Assembly: GCF_034479555.1 (NCBI RefSeq)
Contig: NZ_CP140151.1
Coordinates: forward strand, 2,914,001-2,978,000
DNA length: 64,000 nucleotides
Source: Chromohalobacter canadensis
Lineage (GTDB): Bacteria > Pseudomonadota > Gammaproteobacteria > Pseudomonadales > Halomonadaceae
Reading direction: 5' to 3'
The notes under the pieces were generated by a model. It ran no database searches. It saw only the letters and a list, made by a program, of their open reading frames with translations, and was not told where the DNA came from. Position numbers and translations under genes: made by a program. This document shows positions 7,857 to 16,472 of this stretch, piece by piece. The stretch's first letter is position 1. Each line of letters starts with the position of its first letter.

Positions 7857-10691
7857 TCAGTCGATATCGTGGAACGCTGAGCGCTTACGCGCGGCGGCGT
7901 CGCGGCTGGCGTCGGCCAGGGCGCGCTCGACCTCGGCGCGCACGTAGCGGGCGAGGGCCTGTTCGTCCATGCCGGGGCTGGCATTGACCTCGATATTGAT
8001 GCCCCCTTGAATGTTGACGCCGCCCCCACCGCCGGGCGATTGAAGTGGGGCGCGTGTGTCGATGGGGACATCGTTGGCGATGGGCATCGCGGCGGCAGCA
8101 GGCATTGCGGCGGCATCGGGCATCGCGGCGGCAGCGGGCAGTGTGACCGCGCCCAGGGCCATGCCGGCGCCGGCGCGGGTGACGCTCTTGGCAATCTGCG
8201 CGATGCGCCGGGCGGGCTCGTTGCGCTGGGCATCCAGACCCTGGTTGAGTCCGTCGATGGTGTAGCCGCCGAACTGGGCGAATACGCGACTGGGTGAATG
8301 CATATCGAGCACGCCAGCGAACCAACCTTTTACGCTGCTGGCGATTCCGGTGACTTTGTCTTTCAGCGCGGCGAGCTTGCTGGTGAGCCCGCCGATCAGG
8401 CCATCGACGATGAACCCGCCTAGAGATTTGAATTTGTCGGGAATGTCGACCCCTAGCTTTTCGAGTGCGGCGGTGATGCCTCGGTAGAGCAGGCCAATGG
8501 GCGACCAGTCGGCCAGTAGTCGCATGACGCTGCCGATGCCGCCGGAGAACGCGGCTTTGATGTCGGCCCAGCGCTGGGCAAACCAGCCGCTGATGGAGCC
8601 CCAGTTCTTGTAGATCAGGTAGGCAGCGCCGGCGAGGGCGGCCACGGCGGCGACGATGCCGAGGATGATCCACGTCATTGGGTTTGCTAGAAGAGCGACC
8701 CCGGCCCGGCCGATGGCGCTGGCCAACGTGACGAATCCCTTACCCAGGCTCACCAGTGCATTGCCGAGCATCGGCAGCGCCCGCGTCGCTAACGCGTGAG
8801 CATGAATACTAACGGTGCGGAAAGCGCTTCCCATCCAGTTCGCGGCTTGCCCAATCGCGCGAAAACCTCCTTTGGTAAGTTTTTTCAGCGCACCGGCCAT
8901 GCTTTGCGTCATACCTTTCCCTACGGCCCACAGGATATCCCCGAAGGCGCGTAGTCCAAGCGTTACCCCGCTGACCGTTTTCCAGACGCCTTTAAGCGCA
9001 CTAATTAGTGGCCCTTTTGCTTGACGACCGGTCCACTTCATCGACTTTCCTAGCCCTTCCATCGCTTTTCCGCCGCCGGCTAGGCCGCCGATGGCGGTGA
9101 CTAGTGACAGGACCGAGCCGATAGTCTTGCTGGCGAAGAGGGCGGACATGATGATCGCTAGGTTATCGAACCCGCCGACCATTTCTGCCACGCGTTGAAC
9201 GATGATCGCTGACGTGCGCGCGAATTCGGCGAGACCCTTGGCACTCTCGACGATTAATGGCAGTACATCGCGTAGGCCTGAGCGGAAATCTTTCGCGAAC
9301 TGCTGGACCTGGTCGCGATTGGTTTTCACCCAGCTACTGAATTTTTTGAACAGGCCAGCGAGCTCTGGAGCCAGCTCGCGGCCCAGAATGTTGCGGACGC
9401 CTTTCAAGGCGCCAGTGGCCCCACGCCAGGCGCGCATGTATTCCTGAGCAGCTTTGGTGTCTTGGGCACCGAGCGTCACGCCCAGCTCATCGGCTTCGTT
9501 GACAAGACGCCGTATTTCATCGGCACTCGCCCCGGCGAATTCGGCTAGTTGTTCGCCGCCTTGTCCGCCGAATAGTTCATCAACGATACGTTGGCGCGCG
9601 GCGACGTTTTCCACCTCGCGGAGCTGACCCAGCACCATGCTGAATAGCTCCCCAGTGTCGTTGGAGGCGGCTTCAAGCTGTTCGGGGCTTAGTCCTAAGC
9701 GTGTGAAGGCTTCCGCACCGGGACCTTTGCCGGTCGAAGTAAATTCATCCGTTCTGAGAGAAAGCTCCTTTAGAGCATCGGTCATAGCGTCGTTCTGTAC
9801 GCCGAACTGACTCCCTGCATATTGCAGTCGCGATAGCTGTTCAGTAGCTATCCCAAGTCGGGCCGACCATTGGCGCACCTCTTCGCCACTTGACGCGAAG
9901 TTGTGACCGAGGCCGCCAACGGCGGCGGTAGCTACGCCGCCGGCGATTCCGGCGCCGGCGGCTAGGCTGCGCCCGTTATTCAACACGGCGCCCCCACGGG
10001 AACGAATGCCGGATAGCCGCTCACGCACGTCCTTGATGCGCTCAAGGCGTTTTTTCTGGCGCTCCAAGGTCTCGTTGAGGCGTTCTTCCTGAGTGCGAAG
10101 ATCTCGCGCCGCGCGGGTCATGTCCTCGGTACTGACACCAGCTTCGTCGAGGCTGCGTTTTATACCTGAGAGGCGGTCTTGGTGCCCCTGCTGGGCACGG
10201 TTCAGATTTTTAACCTGGTCCTCGGCATGACGCGAGCGATCACGATATGTCTTGATTGCGCGGCTGGATTTGTCAAAGGCTTGCTGTTGTGACGTTAGGG
10301 CGATACGTGCCTTTTCTAACTCTCCACTGAGCTTCTTATTTGGCTCGGTAGCTTGGGCAACTTGCTTAGCGAGCTTGTCATATTGCCTTCGCGTGGATGT
10401 CAGGCTGGCTTTGATATTGACATGGCGCTCACGTTGCCCTTCCAGGGCTTTGGAATACTCCTTTTGCTTCTCAGTCATCTCATCGATGGTGCGCTGGTTG
10501 CCGCGCATGGCCCAGCGGGTCTGACGATAAGCGCTGACATCCTTCTGTTGCTTGTTGAGATCGCGCAGTTGGTCTTTGCTGGCCCTTATAGCCTCGGCGG
10601 TTTTGCCGCTGCCCTTAGTGATCTTCTTGAGGGGGCTGGTGATCTTGTCGATCGCTTGAAGCCTAACTTGAAGGCTCAGATCCTTCGCCAT
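7857..10691 (-). CDS. Phage tail tape measure protein (P2 gpT-like)
   Basis: A 944-residue protein with the hallmarks of tape measure proteins of contractile-tailed P2-like phages: a start MAKDLSLQVRLQAIDKIT, a long Lys/Arg/Glu/Gln coiled-coil region (about 20-240), a Gly/Ala-rich hydrophobic section with membrane-like segments (about 640-710, including ANPMTWIILGIVAAVAALAG), the motif LDMHSPSRVFAQFGGYTI, and an Ala/Met/Pro-rich tail. P2 gpT is 815 residues; at roughly 0.15 nm per residue this protein would set a tail of about 140 nm (inference). The start at 10691 has AAGGAGG upstream and sits just after the preceding stop. In true P2-like phages this gene is flanked by gpE and gpU/gpD; here none is present. 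It is the only tail gene seen in the element and is uninterrupted. Confidence 0.9.
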   Translation of the reverse strand: MAKDLSLQVRLQAIDKITSPLKKITKGSGKTAEAIRASKDQLRDLNKQQKDVSAYRQTRWAMRGNQRTIDEMTEKQKEYSKALEGQRERHVNIKASLTSTRRQYDKLAKQVAQATEPNKKLSGELEKARIALTSQQQAFDKSSRAIKTYRDRSRHAEDQVKNLNRAQQGHQDRLSGIKRSLDEAGVSTEDMTRAARDLRTQEERLNETLERQKKRLERIKDVRERLSGIRSRGGAVLNNGRSLAAGAGIAGGVATAAVGGLGHNFASSGEEVRQWSARLGIATEQLSRLQYAGSQFGVQNDAMTDALKELSLRTDEFTSTGKGPGAEAFTRLGLSPEQLEAASNDTGELFSMVLGQLREVENVAARQRIVDELFGGQGGEQLAEFAGASADEIRRLVNEADELGVTLGAQDTKAAQEYMRAWRGATGALKGVRNILGRELAPELAGLFKKFSSWVKTNRDQVQQFAKDFRSGLRDVLPLIVESAKGLAEFARTSAIIVQRVAEMVGGFDNLAIIMSALFASKTIGSVLSLVTAIGGLAGGGKAMEGLGKSMKWTGRQAKGPLISALKGVWKTVSGVTLGLRAFGDILWAVGKGMTQSMAGALKKLTKGGFRAIGQAANWMGSAFRTVSIHAHALATRALPMLGNALVSLGKGFVTLASAIGRAGVALLANPMTWIILGIVAAVAALAGAAYLIYKNWGSISGWFAQRWADIKAAFSGGIGSVMRLLADWSPIGLLYRGITAALEKLGVDIPDKFKSLGGFIVDGLIGGLTSKLAALKDKVTGIASSVKGWFAGVLDMHSPSRVFAQFGGYTIDGLNQGLDAQRNEPARRIAQIAKSVTRAGAGMALGAVTLPAAAAMPDAAAMPAAAAMPIANDVPIDTRAPLQSPGGGGGVNIQGGINIEVNASPGMDEQALARYVRAEVERALADASRDAAARKRSAFHDID

Positions 10692-10692
10692 A

Positions 10693-11055
10693 TCAGCCGC
10701 CTCCTTGGGCGACCAGCGCCTCGGCATCTGTATCGGTCATAGCTTCCAGGTCGCGTCGCAGGCGCTGCCGATCCTCGGCGGCGAGGGTGTGGAAGCCGTG
10801 ACCTTCGCTTTTTTTCGGCGGCGGTAGCGAGATGCTGTTCGCCATACATTGCTGACGGGCTTCCCAGGCATCCAACTGAAGCAGTTCCATCAGCGTTGAG
10901 GATTTCTCGCGCAAGCCGATGAGCTTCTCGCGGGCTTCTTCCTGGTCGGTCTCGCCAGCGTGGTCCAGTGCAACTAGGGAGCGCTCAATTTTGAGCTGTG
11001 CCTTGCGCAGCCGCTTGCAACGACGGCGGCACTGCATGTAATTCTTCCGGCTCAT
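10693..11055 (-). CDS. Hypothetical phage protein upstream of the tape measure gene
   Basis: A 120-residue basic, helical protein that I do not recognise. The N-terminal 35 residues are rich in Arg/Lys and Cys (MSRKNYMQCRRRCKRLRKAQ), the middle looks like a coiled coil (EEAREKLIGLREKSSTLMELLQ), and the end contains an acidic stretch. Its position immediately before the tape measure gene, with the two reading frames separated by one base, is that of the tail assembly chaperones (gpE/gpE+E') in P2-like phages, but the sequence does not resemble gpE and I see no frameshift signal. A role as chaperone or partner of the tape measure protein is inference from position alone. Confidence 0.65.
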   Translation of the reverse strand: MSRKNYMQCRRRCKRLRKAQLKIERSLVALDHAGETDQEEAREKLIGLREKSSTLMELLQLDAWEARQQCMANSISLPPPKKSEGHGFHTLAAEDRQRLRRDLEAMTDTDAEALVAQGGG

Positions 11056-11116
11056 GGCATCATGCTCTCTTTTCGTGGTGTGGCGATGCTGGGACCGTGC
11101 GGCCCCAGCAGTTCCG

Positions 11117-11926
11117 TCAGGCGGCCTGTTTCTTCAGAATGCATTCCAGCTCGGCTTTGCGGCGGCCGATTCTGATGCCGTTGCCCATCTCAGATACCGG
11201 AGCCTCGCAGGGAAGTGGGTCAATCTTCTCCGGGGCGTCGCCAGCCGAGATGCCCTCGCCTTGAATCTGTTGGAGGTGTTTCATAGCTATTTCGCCAACG
11301 GCGATAGCCTGGCGACGGTGGATTTCTTTATCGACGGCGGGCCGTGAAGTTTCGGTTAAGTGTCCCCGGATGGCTTTTCCGGGGAAGGAAGACACGTCGA
11401 GGCCGTGAGTGGCCATGAACCCCACATCGTTATAAACATCCTTCTCCAGGCGCTCGAAGATGGTTGGTAACGCGCCTAGCAGCTCCTTGCCTTGTCCGGA
11501 GGCAAATACCGCTTCAGCGGCTTTGGTAAGCTGTTCGTGCGCTGTGGCGTAGTGGAGTTCCTCGGCAGCTCGGTGATAGGCGGTTCGGGCGCCGTGGGTC
11601 AGGATTTGATGGTATTCCACCAACGGTGCCTGTTCCTCGATCATGTCACGCTGGTATCTAGTCTGCTCAGCCAGGGAGCGCTCCTTTTCCTGAAACTCGC
11701 GAACCTCTTTGGTGGGCTCGCCCTTGGCGGCGCGCATGGCGTCCCGCCATCCGGCGGCAGCGGACTTGGCTTCCGCCTGAGATGCCTGTTCCAGCTTGCT
11801 CAACCGGTCGAGCGTCTTGGCGGCGTCTTGAAGCTCTTCGCGTTGCTTCAGGTACTCAGCACGAGCCGTCTCAAGTCGGATTCCGGCCGTGGCTGCGGTG
11901 CGATATGGGGCGGGGACGATACTCAT
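11117..11926 (-). CDS. Helical phage protein, possibly of the Psu (polarity suppression) family
   Basis: A 269-residue mostly helical protein. Coiled-coil segments fill about residues 15-100, a central segment runs to about 165, and a C-terminal part has DVGFMATHGLDVSSFPGKA. Its pattern (helical pair, a GE turn, LV-Y-H, then a short D-GF-DV-S motif near the end) resembles P4 Psu, which decorates the P4 capsid and inhibits Rho; the match is judged by eye and weak. The ATG at 11926 has GGAGAAG six bases upstream; an ATG at 11959 overlaps the preceding stop (ATGA) and would add 11 Thr-rich residues. It lies between the replication gene and the small gene preceding the tape measure gene. Alternative: an unrelated scaffold or hypothetical phage protein. 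Confidence 0.6.
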   Translation of the reverse strand: MSIVPAPYRTAATAGIRLETARAEYLKQREELQDAAKTLDRLSKLEQASQAEAKSAAAGWRDAMRAAKGEPTKEVREFQEKERSLAEQTRYQRDMIEEQAPLVEYHQILTHGARTAYHRAAEELHYATAHEQLTKAAEAVFASGQGKELLGALPTIFERLEKDVYNDVGFMATHGLDVSSFPGKAIRGHLTETSRPAVDKEIHRRQAIAVGEIAMKHLQQIQGEGISAGDAPEKIDPLPCEAPVSEMGNGIRIGRRKAELECILKKQAA

Positions 11927-11955
11927 GGTCTCTTCTCCAGTGATGGTAGTGGTGG

Positions 11956-14409
11956 TCATGCATGCTGCGTGGAAAAAGGTGTAGTAGGGGCCGGGGCCTC
12001 CCACAGCCCCGCTGCGATCAATCGCGCCTCCTCGGCGCTCATCTGGCCGCCCCGCGGGCTACGCGTACGCTTGCGGTTGATACCAAGCATTAGGCTTGAC
12101 CAATTTGAGCGTTCCTGACGTTCGGCGGGGGGCTCGAAGAACATCGCGGCCAGGCGAAGGGTAGTCTCGTCGTCGATGCCGAGTCTGCGGCGCTGCTCAG
12201 CCTCGGCGCTCGAGATCAGCAGTTGCCACAGGGCCTGCGACTCGGCGGTGACGGGGTTTTGAGGTGCCGGCCCCTGGTCTTCGACCGGCCCAGTGGCTTC
12301 CTCGAAGCTTTCCAACTCCGGAGGAAAGTACTCAGGTGCGCCCCATTCTGGCTGCGGAGCGAACTTCTGGTGGAGGGCGGCTCGGAGCTGGTGTTCATAC
12401 TCCTCGAGGCCTTCCATCTCAGCCCTGACTTCGGTGCTGGCCCGCCATGCTTTGTATCGCTTTTCTTGGTCATGGGCCTCCTGCGGGCCTGGCTGTCGGG
12501 GCTCGATATCAGGCCCCGTACAGTTATTCACACGAGTCCAAGGCTCCGCGACTGCGTCGCTCCGCTGTCCTCCAGCCTCCGTTGGCTTGATTTCCCAGCG
12601 ATAGACACGGGTCATAAAAGATGCCTCTCCGGTATCGCTAGTGACAGTGATGCCAATGGTTGCCTCGACGGGCTCGCCGTAAATTCCGAGCTTCTCCAGA
12701 TCGACACGAATCTCGCCGCTATTTGGGTCGACGTGCTCACCCTTCGGGTCGAGGCGAGTCATTCGCCACGGGCGAGCTGGACGCTCGGTCATGGGAACGC
12801 AAGGCCCGCCACACAGCTCCAGGAAATTGTCCCAGCGGCTGCCGTTCGCGGCGCGTCGTAGGTCGTGGAGGATGGCCAGCGCCTCTGGGTCGGGCTTGGT
12901 AGCCGCGATCCAGTCTTCGAAACAGGAGGCGGCGAAGGAATCGTCATCGGGATCGCGCAGGCGGCGCAGCTCGCGCCACACCGTCACGCTCGGCAAGCCA
13001 AAGAACTGAAACTGACGGATGCCGTGGACCGATGCCCAGGCGGCGATCCGCGGCGCTGCGACATCCATTGGGCGACCATACTGGTCGACCTCGTCGCTAC
13101 GCTGGGTGCAATTGATGTTCTTGGCGACATACTTGATGACGTAGCCGGCGGCGCTACCCTTGGTGGGGTCGATGTGCTCGAACCTGATACGAACATGCTC
13201 CTTGCCGGCGACCTCCTCGGGGTCGATCGACAGGGCATAGCGGCGAAGGGAAGCCTCCAGTGGCTTGATCTGGTCCTCGGCGACCCACAACAGCATGTGC
13301 CAGTGCGGGCATCCGTCGTGATGGGGTTCGACGGTACGAATGCCGTAATAGGCGATACCGTCGCGCTTCAACTTGGCCCGGGCCCGAGTCCATAGCTTTT
13401 GCAGCTGGGCGTGAGCATCACGCGGGGTCGAACCGTTGTATTTAGGGTTGGACTGCCCGCTTTCCTGAAGTACTGCATGCCAAGCACTAGGTAAGGTCCA
13501 GGTGACGAACACTGCACGATGCCCATGGCGATGGGCGAAGGCCTCGGTCTCGCGGATCCGCATCATCGTTTCCTTGAAACGGATGTCGCGGTTGCCCACG
13601 CTCTTTGCGGACAGCTCGGCTAGGGTGTATTCCTGTTCGAACTGGTTGATCGCCGTGGTGCCCTCGAGCATCTCCAGGTTCTCGTTCTGCCGGCGCTGCC
13701 AGCGCTTGAACACCATGTCGCTGACATAGATCCCGGCACGCTTGTGCACTCGGCGCACCATTCGCATGAACTGATCGAGGCGTTGGTTCGCCAGCGTGCG
13801 CAGCTTACGCCGCCACCATGGTGCCGATCCCAACTTGCTTAGTATGACGCGCCGCTGGGAACCGCTCAGGCGCTTGAGCTCGACCACAGGGGCTACGTCC
13901 AGGCTGTGCTTGTGGGCGATCTCTAGTCCTTCGCGAAGGCTCTCGATCTCGGCATCCCGGCTGGTTGGCCATACATGGCGGCGGAAGGTTAATCCGGCGA
14001 GCCTGGTGTCTGCCGGCAGTGCGGGTCGCCAGAAATGTCGGCGACGAGCCTCCGCATAGCCGGCTCGAACTGTTCGGTAATGGCGTTCTTGGGTCGCGAC
14101 GATAGCGTCTGCCTTGGCACGCGCGTAGTCCTCTAGAGCCTCATCCTCGTGGGTCACGTTGAAGGGGCCGAGCATAAGTTGCTTCTGCATAATGCGAAGC
14201 CAAATATTCGCTTCGGCGTTACCGCGATTGCCCGGTTTGCTGTAACCGTGGGTGGTGGCCACTGCCACAGCACCGCAAACAAGATCGTCTGCGACGGCCT
14301 CGAAGCGTTCGAAGATCTGCCGGCGGAACTTCCGGCATTGAGGTGTCCCCATGGCCCGTTCGACCTCACGGGCGGCGCTGACCATCAACGGCCACTTCAT
14401 GGTAGTCAT
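11956..14409 (-). CDS. P2 gpA-type replication endonuclease (HUH rolling-circle initiator)
   Basis: An 817-residue replication initiator expected to nick one strand at the element's origin and start rolling-circle replication. The metal-binding HUH motif is HDGCPHWHMLLW at about residues 366-377, and the paired tyrosines AAGYVIKYVAKN lie at about 421-425, the YxxxY arrangement of P2 gpA (761 residues). The N-terminal half is Arg-rich; the last 200 residues are acidic and look unstructured. GGAGGG stands seven bases before the ATG at 14409; in-frame starts at 14424 and 14400 are less well placed. In P2 the origin lies inside gene A, so the same could hold here. Gene order (A followed downstream by a tape measure gene) is unlike P2, where these genes lie in different operons. 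Confidence 0.88.
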   Translation of the reverse strand: MTTMKWPLMVSAAREVERAMGTPQCRKFRRQIFERFEAVADDLVCGAVAVATTHGYSKPGNRGNAEANIWLRIMQKQLMLGPFNVTHEDEALEDYARAKADAIVATQERHYRTVRAGYAEARRRHFWRPALPADTRLAGLTFRRHVWPTSRDAEIESLREGLEIAHKHSLDVAPVVELKRLSGSQRRVILSKLGSAPWWRRKLRTLANQRLDQFMRMVRRVHKRAGIYVSDMVFKRWQRRQNENLEMLEGTTAINQFEQEYTLAELSAKSVGNRDIRFKETMMRIRETEAFAHRHGHRAVFVTWTLPSAWHAVLQESGQSNPKYNGSTPRDAHAQLQKLWTRARAKLKRDGIAYYGIRTVEPHHDGCPHWHMLLWVAEDQIKPLEASLRRYALSIDPEEVAGKEHVRIRFEHIDPTKGSAAGYVIKYVAKNINCTQRSDEVDQYGRPMDVAAPRIAAWASVHGIRQFQFFGLPSVTVWRELRRLRDPDDDSFAASCFEDWIAATKPDPEALAILHDLRRAANGSRWDNFLELCGGPCVPMTERPARPWRMTRLDPKGEHVDPNSGEIRVDLEKLGIYGEPVEATIGITVTSDTGEASFMTRVYRWEIKPTEAGGQRSDAVAEPWTRVNNCTGPDIEPRQPGPQEAHDQEKRYKAWRASTEVRAEMEGLEEYEHQLRAALHQKFAPQPEWGAPEYFPPELESFEEATGPVEDQGPAPQNPVTAESQALWQLLISSAEAEQRRRLGIDDETTLRLAAMFFEPPAERQERSNWSSLMLGINRKRTRSPRGGQMSAEEARLIAAGLWEAPAPTTPFSTQHA

Positions 14410-14563
14410 GGGCGACCCTCCCAAGGCGTATCGAGGCGGGTCGAGCGTTGCGAAAGGTTGCGCAACCTTGGGGCTATGCTAATCTTGGGAACGGAATCAA
14501 ATGCGGTGTGGGCCCCCATGGGATTGTGGCGATCCCCGGGGCCTTTTGCGTTTCTGGCCACTG

Positions 14564-14770
14564 CTAAACCTCCTTCCCCTTGGCCAACCGGCTTTTGTCG
14601 GCCACGCTGAAACCCTTTGCCGCCGGCGTGCTATGCTCGCCTTTGGTGCGCTGCCAATATCCTTCAGTTTTGATGGCCGTGTTGACCGCCTTCTGTATCG
14701 CTGGCCAGTCGCTGGCGTAGAAGGTTATTCGCTCGTTGAGAATGCTCAGGGTGATGACGCGCTTCGCCAT
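14564..14770 (-). CDS. Small element protein, paralogue of the next gene
   Basis: A 68-residue protein starting MAKRVITLSILNERITF with AAGGAG seven bases before the ATG at 14770. Not recognised. The first 35 residues match the neighbouring 93-residue protein in pattern (TLS, a short strand, then W-A/P-I/L-Q-AV-A), so the two are probably old duplicates. The C-terminus is Lys-rich. It lies directly upstream of the gpA-type gene and may act in replication control; that is only positional inference. Confidence 0.6.
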   Translation of the reverse strand: MAKRVITLSILNERITFYASDWPAIQKAVNTAIKTEGYWQRTKGEHSTPAAKGFSVADKSRLAKGKEV

Positions 14771-14795
14771 GCTGGCTCCTTGCCTTCCGGCATCG

Positions 14796-15077
14796 TTAGC
14801 TTTCAACTGGGTTTATATTCTGGTCGTAGTGCCCCTCCATCGGACGGGCAACCGCGCGGCGATCGAGCCGAGCGATCAACGCCCGACCACCGCCCAACGG
14901 TGACGCCTCTCGTTGCTCGCCCAGGGGAAGATCCTCCAGGGACACGGTAGGATCGGCATTTAGTTGCAGGGCGCTGGTCACCGCCTGGCTGAGCGCCGCC
15001 CACTCGTTGGGATGGATCTCGAGACTGCCGCCGCCCGGGCGGCTCAGAGTCAGCGTCTTGTGGGTCGTGGTGGTCAT
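14796..15077 (-). CDS. Small element protein, paralogue of the preceding gene
   Basis: A 93-residue protein starting MTTTTHKTLTLSRPGGG, with a strong GAGGAG site before the ATG. The N-terminal half (TLS...EIHPNEWAALSQAVTSAL) parallels residues 5-35 of the 68-residue neighbour. The C-terminal half is Arg-rich and polar. Function unknown; part of the leftward operon of small early genes. Confidence 0.65.
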   Translation of the reverse strand: MTTTTHKTLTLSRPGGGSLEIHPNEWAALSQAVTSALQLNADPTVSLEDLPLGEQREASPLGGGRALIARLDRRAVARPMEGHYDQNINPVES

Positions 15078-15087
15078 TACTATCTCC

Positions 15088-15300
15088 TCAGCAATCGGTG
15101 AGATGGGTCATTGCAATGGCCACGCCCAACGGATGTCGGTGGAAGACCTGGCTGCCATTCGGGCGTGGGATCGTCGACAGCTTCTCGGTCTTCACACCGG
15201 CATCTTCCAGTCCTTCCTTGAGAGAAAGGAACATCTCGACGGCTTCGTTCTCATCGCATTCGTGGTCGACGCCGGCGACGTCTACATGGATAGTTCGCAT
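15088..15300 (-). CDS. Hypothetical small element protein
   Basis: A 70-residue protein starting MRTIHVDVAGVDHECDENEA, with TAGGAG seven bases before the ATG. Residues 15-45 are acidic and helical; the end (FHRHPLGVAIAMTHL) has three His. Not recognised. It fits tightly between its neighbours in the leftward operon, which with the good ribosome site supports expression. Confidence 0.6.
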   Translation of the reverse strand: MRTIHVDVAGVDHECDENEAVEMFLSLKEGLEDAGVKTEKLSTIPRPNGSQVFHRHPLGVAIAMTHLTDC

Positions 15301-15312
15301 AGTGGCTCCTAG

Positions 15313-15594
15313 TCAGATGGGGGTGGCACTTTGCTGCGCGGAGGTGCCATGACGCTTCCAGGTTCCAGCGCCCTGGTAGTGGACGCGGCGCGCTTTTAAC
15401 TCCTGAAACCACGCCGCTACTTCTGTGCTCAGAAAGGCCGTAATATGTGCTGACACTTGGACCGGTTCAGGAAACCGGCCGTTGGCCGCCATGTTGGCCA
15501 ACGTGCTGCGTGACAAGCCGGTAATCTCCTCGACCTCCGGCCAGCGCATCAGGCGCACCGTTGCTTGCTCCTCAACTCGCTCGTTCTCGTTCAT
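15313..15594 (-). CDS. AlpA-family winged-helix regulator / excisionase-like protein
   Basis: A 93-residue DNA-binding protein of the AlpA/MerR-like family. The core is RLMRWPEVEEITGLSRSTLANMAANGRFPEPVQV followed by AFLSTEVAAWFQE, the usual helix-turn-helix plus wing layout (residues 14-66). In P4-like elements such proteins activate int expression or act as excisionases, so this is the best candidate for controlling excision. A GAGG motif precedes the ATG, which overlaps the end of another open frame. It sits in the leftward operon, far from int, so it must act in trans. Confidence 0.82.
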   Translation of the reverse strand: MNENERVEEQATVRLMRWPEVEEITGLSRSTLANMAANGRFPEPVQVSAHITAFLSTEVAAWFQELKARRVHYQGAGTWKRHGTSAQQSATPI

Positions 15595-15598
15595 TGCC

Positions 15599-15940
15599 TC
15601 AACACCTCTGGTCGCTCACCGACTTTGCTATTTCCCGCCCCATGCCTCCGCATCGTCCTGACGCGGCTGCGTGGCCAGGATTTACCACTTGCTTGTAGGC
15701 TCTTGGTCGCCTTGGGACGCCCTGGTGACAAGGGTCGCCGCAAGAGGCCACTAGTGCGATCAGGGCGATTTGTGCGAACGTCACCGCACAAGTAAGCGAT
15801 GCCTTGGCGGCCTTTTGCTCGGCTTTCCCTGCTTTTAGGCACCTTGGCGATAGGTTCACCACTGTGGGGCCCGATGGCGAGCCGTCGCTGTTGTAAATGG
15901 CGTTTTTACAACGCAGCTTTACCGGCCCCGTCTCTCGCAT
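15599..15940 (-). CDS. Doubtful open frame between DUF4224-like and AlpA-like genes
   Basis: A 113-codon frame from ATG at 15940, spaced 6 bases after the upstream gene and 4 bases before the AlpA-like gene, so it fits the operon geometry. Its composition is odd (Cys- and Arg-rich, a short hydrophobic stretch AQIALIALVASCG) and it has no clear ribosome site. A competing frame on the same strand (GTG at 15842 to 15591) overlaps the AlpA start by ATGA. Neither is convincing; the 350 bases may instead hold a regulatory or RNA element. Confidence 0.25.
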   Translation of the reverse strand: MRETGPVKLRCKNAIYNSDGSPSGPTVVNLSPRCLKAGKAEQKAAKASLTCAVTFAQIALIALVASCGDPCHQGVPRRPRAYKQVVNPGHAAASGRCGGMGREIAKSVSDQRC

Positions 15941-15946
15941 CCGAAT

Positions 15947-16165
15947 CTATATGATGGAATGCGGATCCAGGTCTTCACTCGGTGAGGGAACGCCTTGGAC
16001 CAGGCCGCCGGCCTTGTTGATGAGGGCTACCGTCGTCCAGGGCCCAGACTTACCGTAAAAGACGTGCACTCCCTGCTGCCGAAGGCAACGCTCGACATCG
16101 CCGGGTCGTTGATATCCCGTAATTGCTTTCAGGTCGTCGCAGTTGAGTACGTCATGTCGGCACAT
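15947..16165 (-). CDS. DUF4224-type small phage protein
   Basis: A 72-residue protein with the layout of DUF4224 proteins: NCDDLKAITGYQRPGDVERCLRQQGVHVFYGKSG, in which the leading segment 'L-TGY-RP--q---L---G' is typical. Such proteins are common near phage integrase or AlpA genes and are presumed DNA-binding. ATG at 16165 has only a weak GGGAC upstream, and the start is chosen by family length. Function unproven. Confidence 0.6.
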   Translation of the reverse strand: MCRHDVLNCDDLKAITGYQRPGDVERCLRQQGVHVFYGKSGPWTTVALINKAGGLVQGVPSPSEDLDPHSII

Positions 16166-16202
16166 CGCTTCTGTCCCTAGTCGAGAATTGGCAATTGGAT
16201 GC

Positions 16203-16472
16203 TTATCTGGGACGGAATCTCCCGTGATGGGATGCGCGGTAGAGGTCCGATGCATCGGCCGCCAGAATCTGGGCGGCTTGAGCGACGTTGGCCAGGTCGT
16301 GACGATGTAGATGCGTGGCGACCTCAAGGCTGGCGACCGTCTCCAACATGCCGCGAGCCGCCTCCAGTCGTGCCTCGGCGTTGTCGTACAGGGTTTCGGC
16401 ACTGCATGTTTCATCGACTACAAGCGCGGGCTCGTGGCCGAGTTGGTAGGTCAGGGGGGTTAGCTGGGTCAT
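16203..16472 (-). CDS. Hypothetical helical element protein A
   Basis: An 89-residue helical protein (MTQLTPLTYQLGHEPALVVD) with Ala/Leu/Glu-rich C-terminal two thirds. Its ATG overlaps the stop of the upstream gene (ATGA), so translation is coupled. It resembles the upstream 101-residue protein in architecture (short polar N-terminus then two long helices containing LE-A----VG/AS). Not recognised. Confidence 0.6.
   Translation of the reverse strand: MTQLTPLTYQLGHEPALVVDETCSAETLYDNAEARLEAARGMLETVASLEVATHLHRHDLANVAQAAQILAADASDLYRASHHGRFRPR

Noticed and set aside
15591..15842. An 83-codon minus-strand frame (GTG start) overlapping the AlpA-like start
   Set aside because: No ribosome site and Arg/Gly/Lys-rich composition; competes with another doubtful frame, so neither is called firmly.
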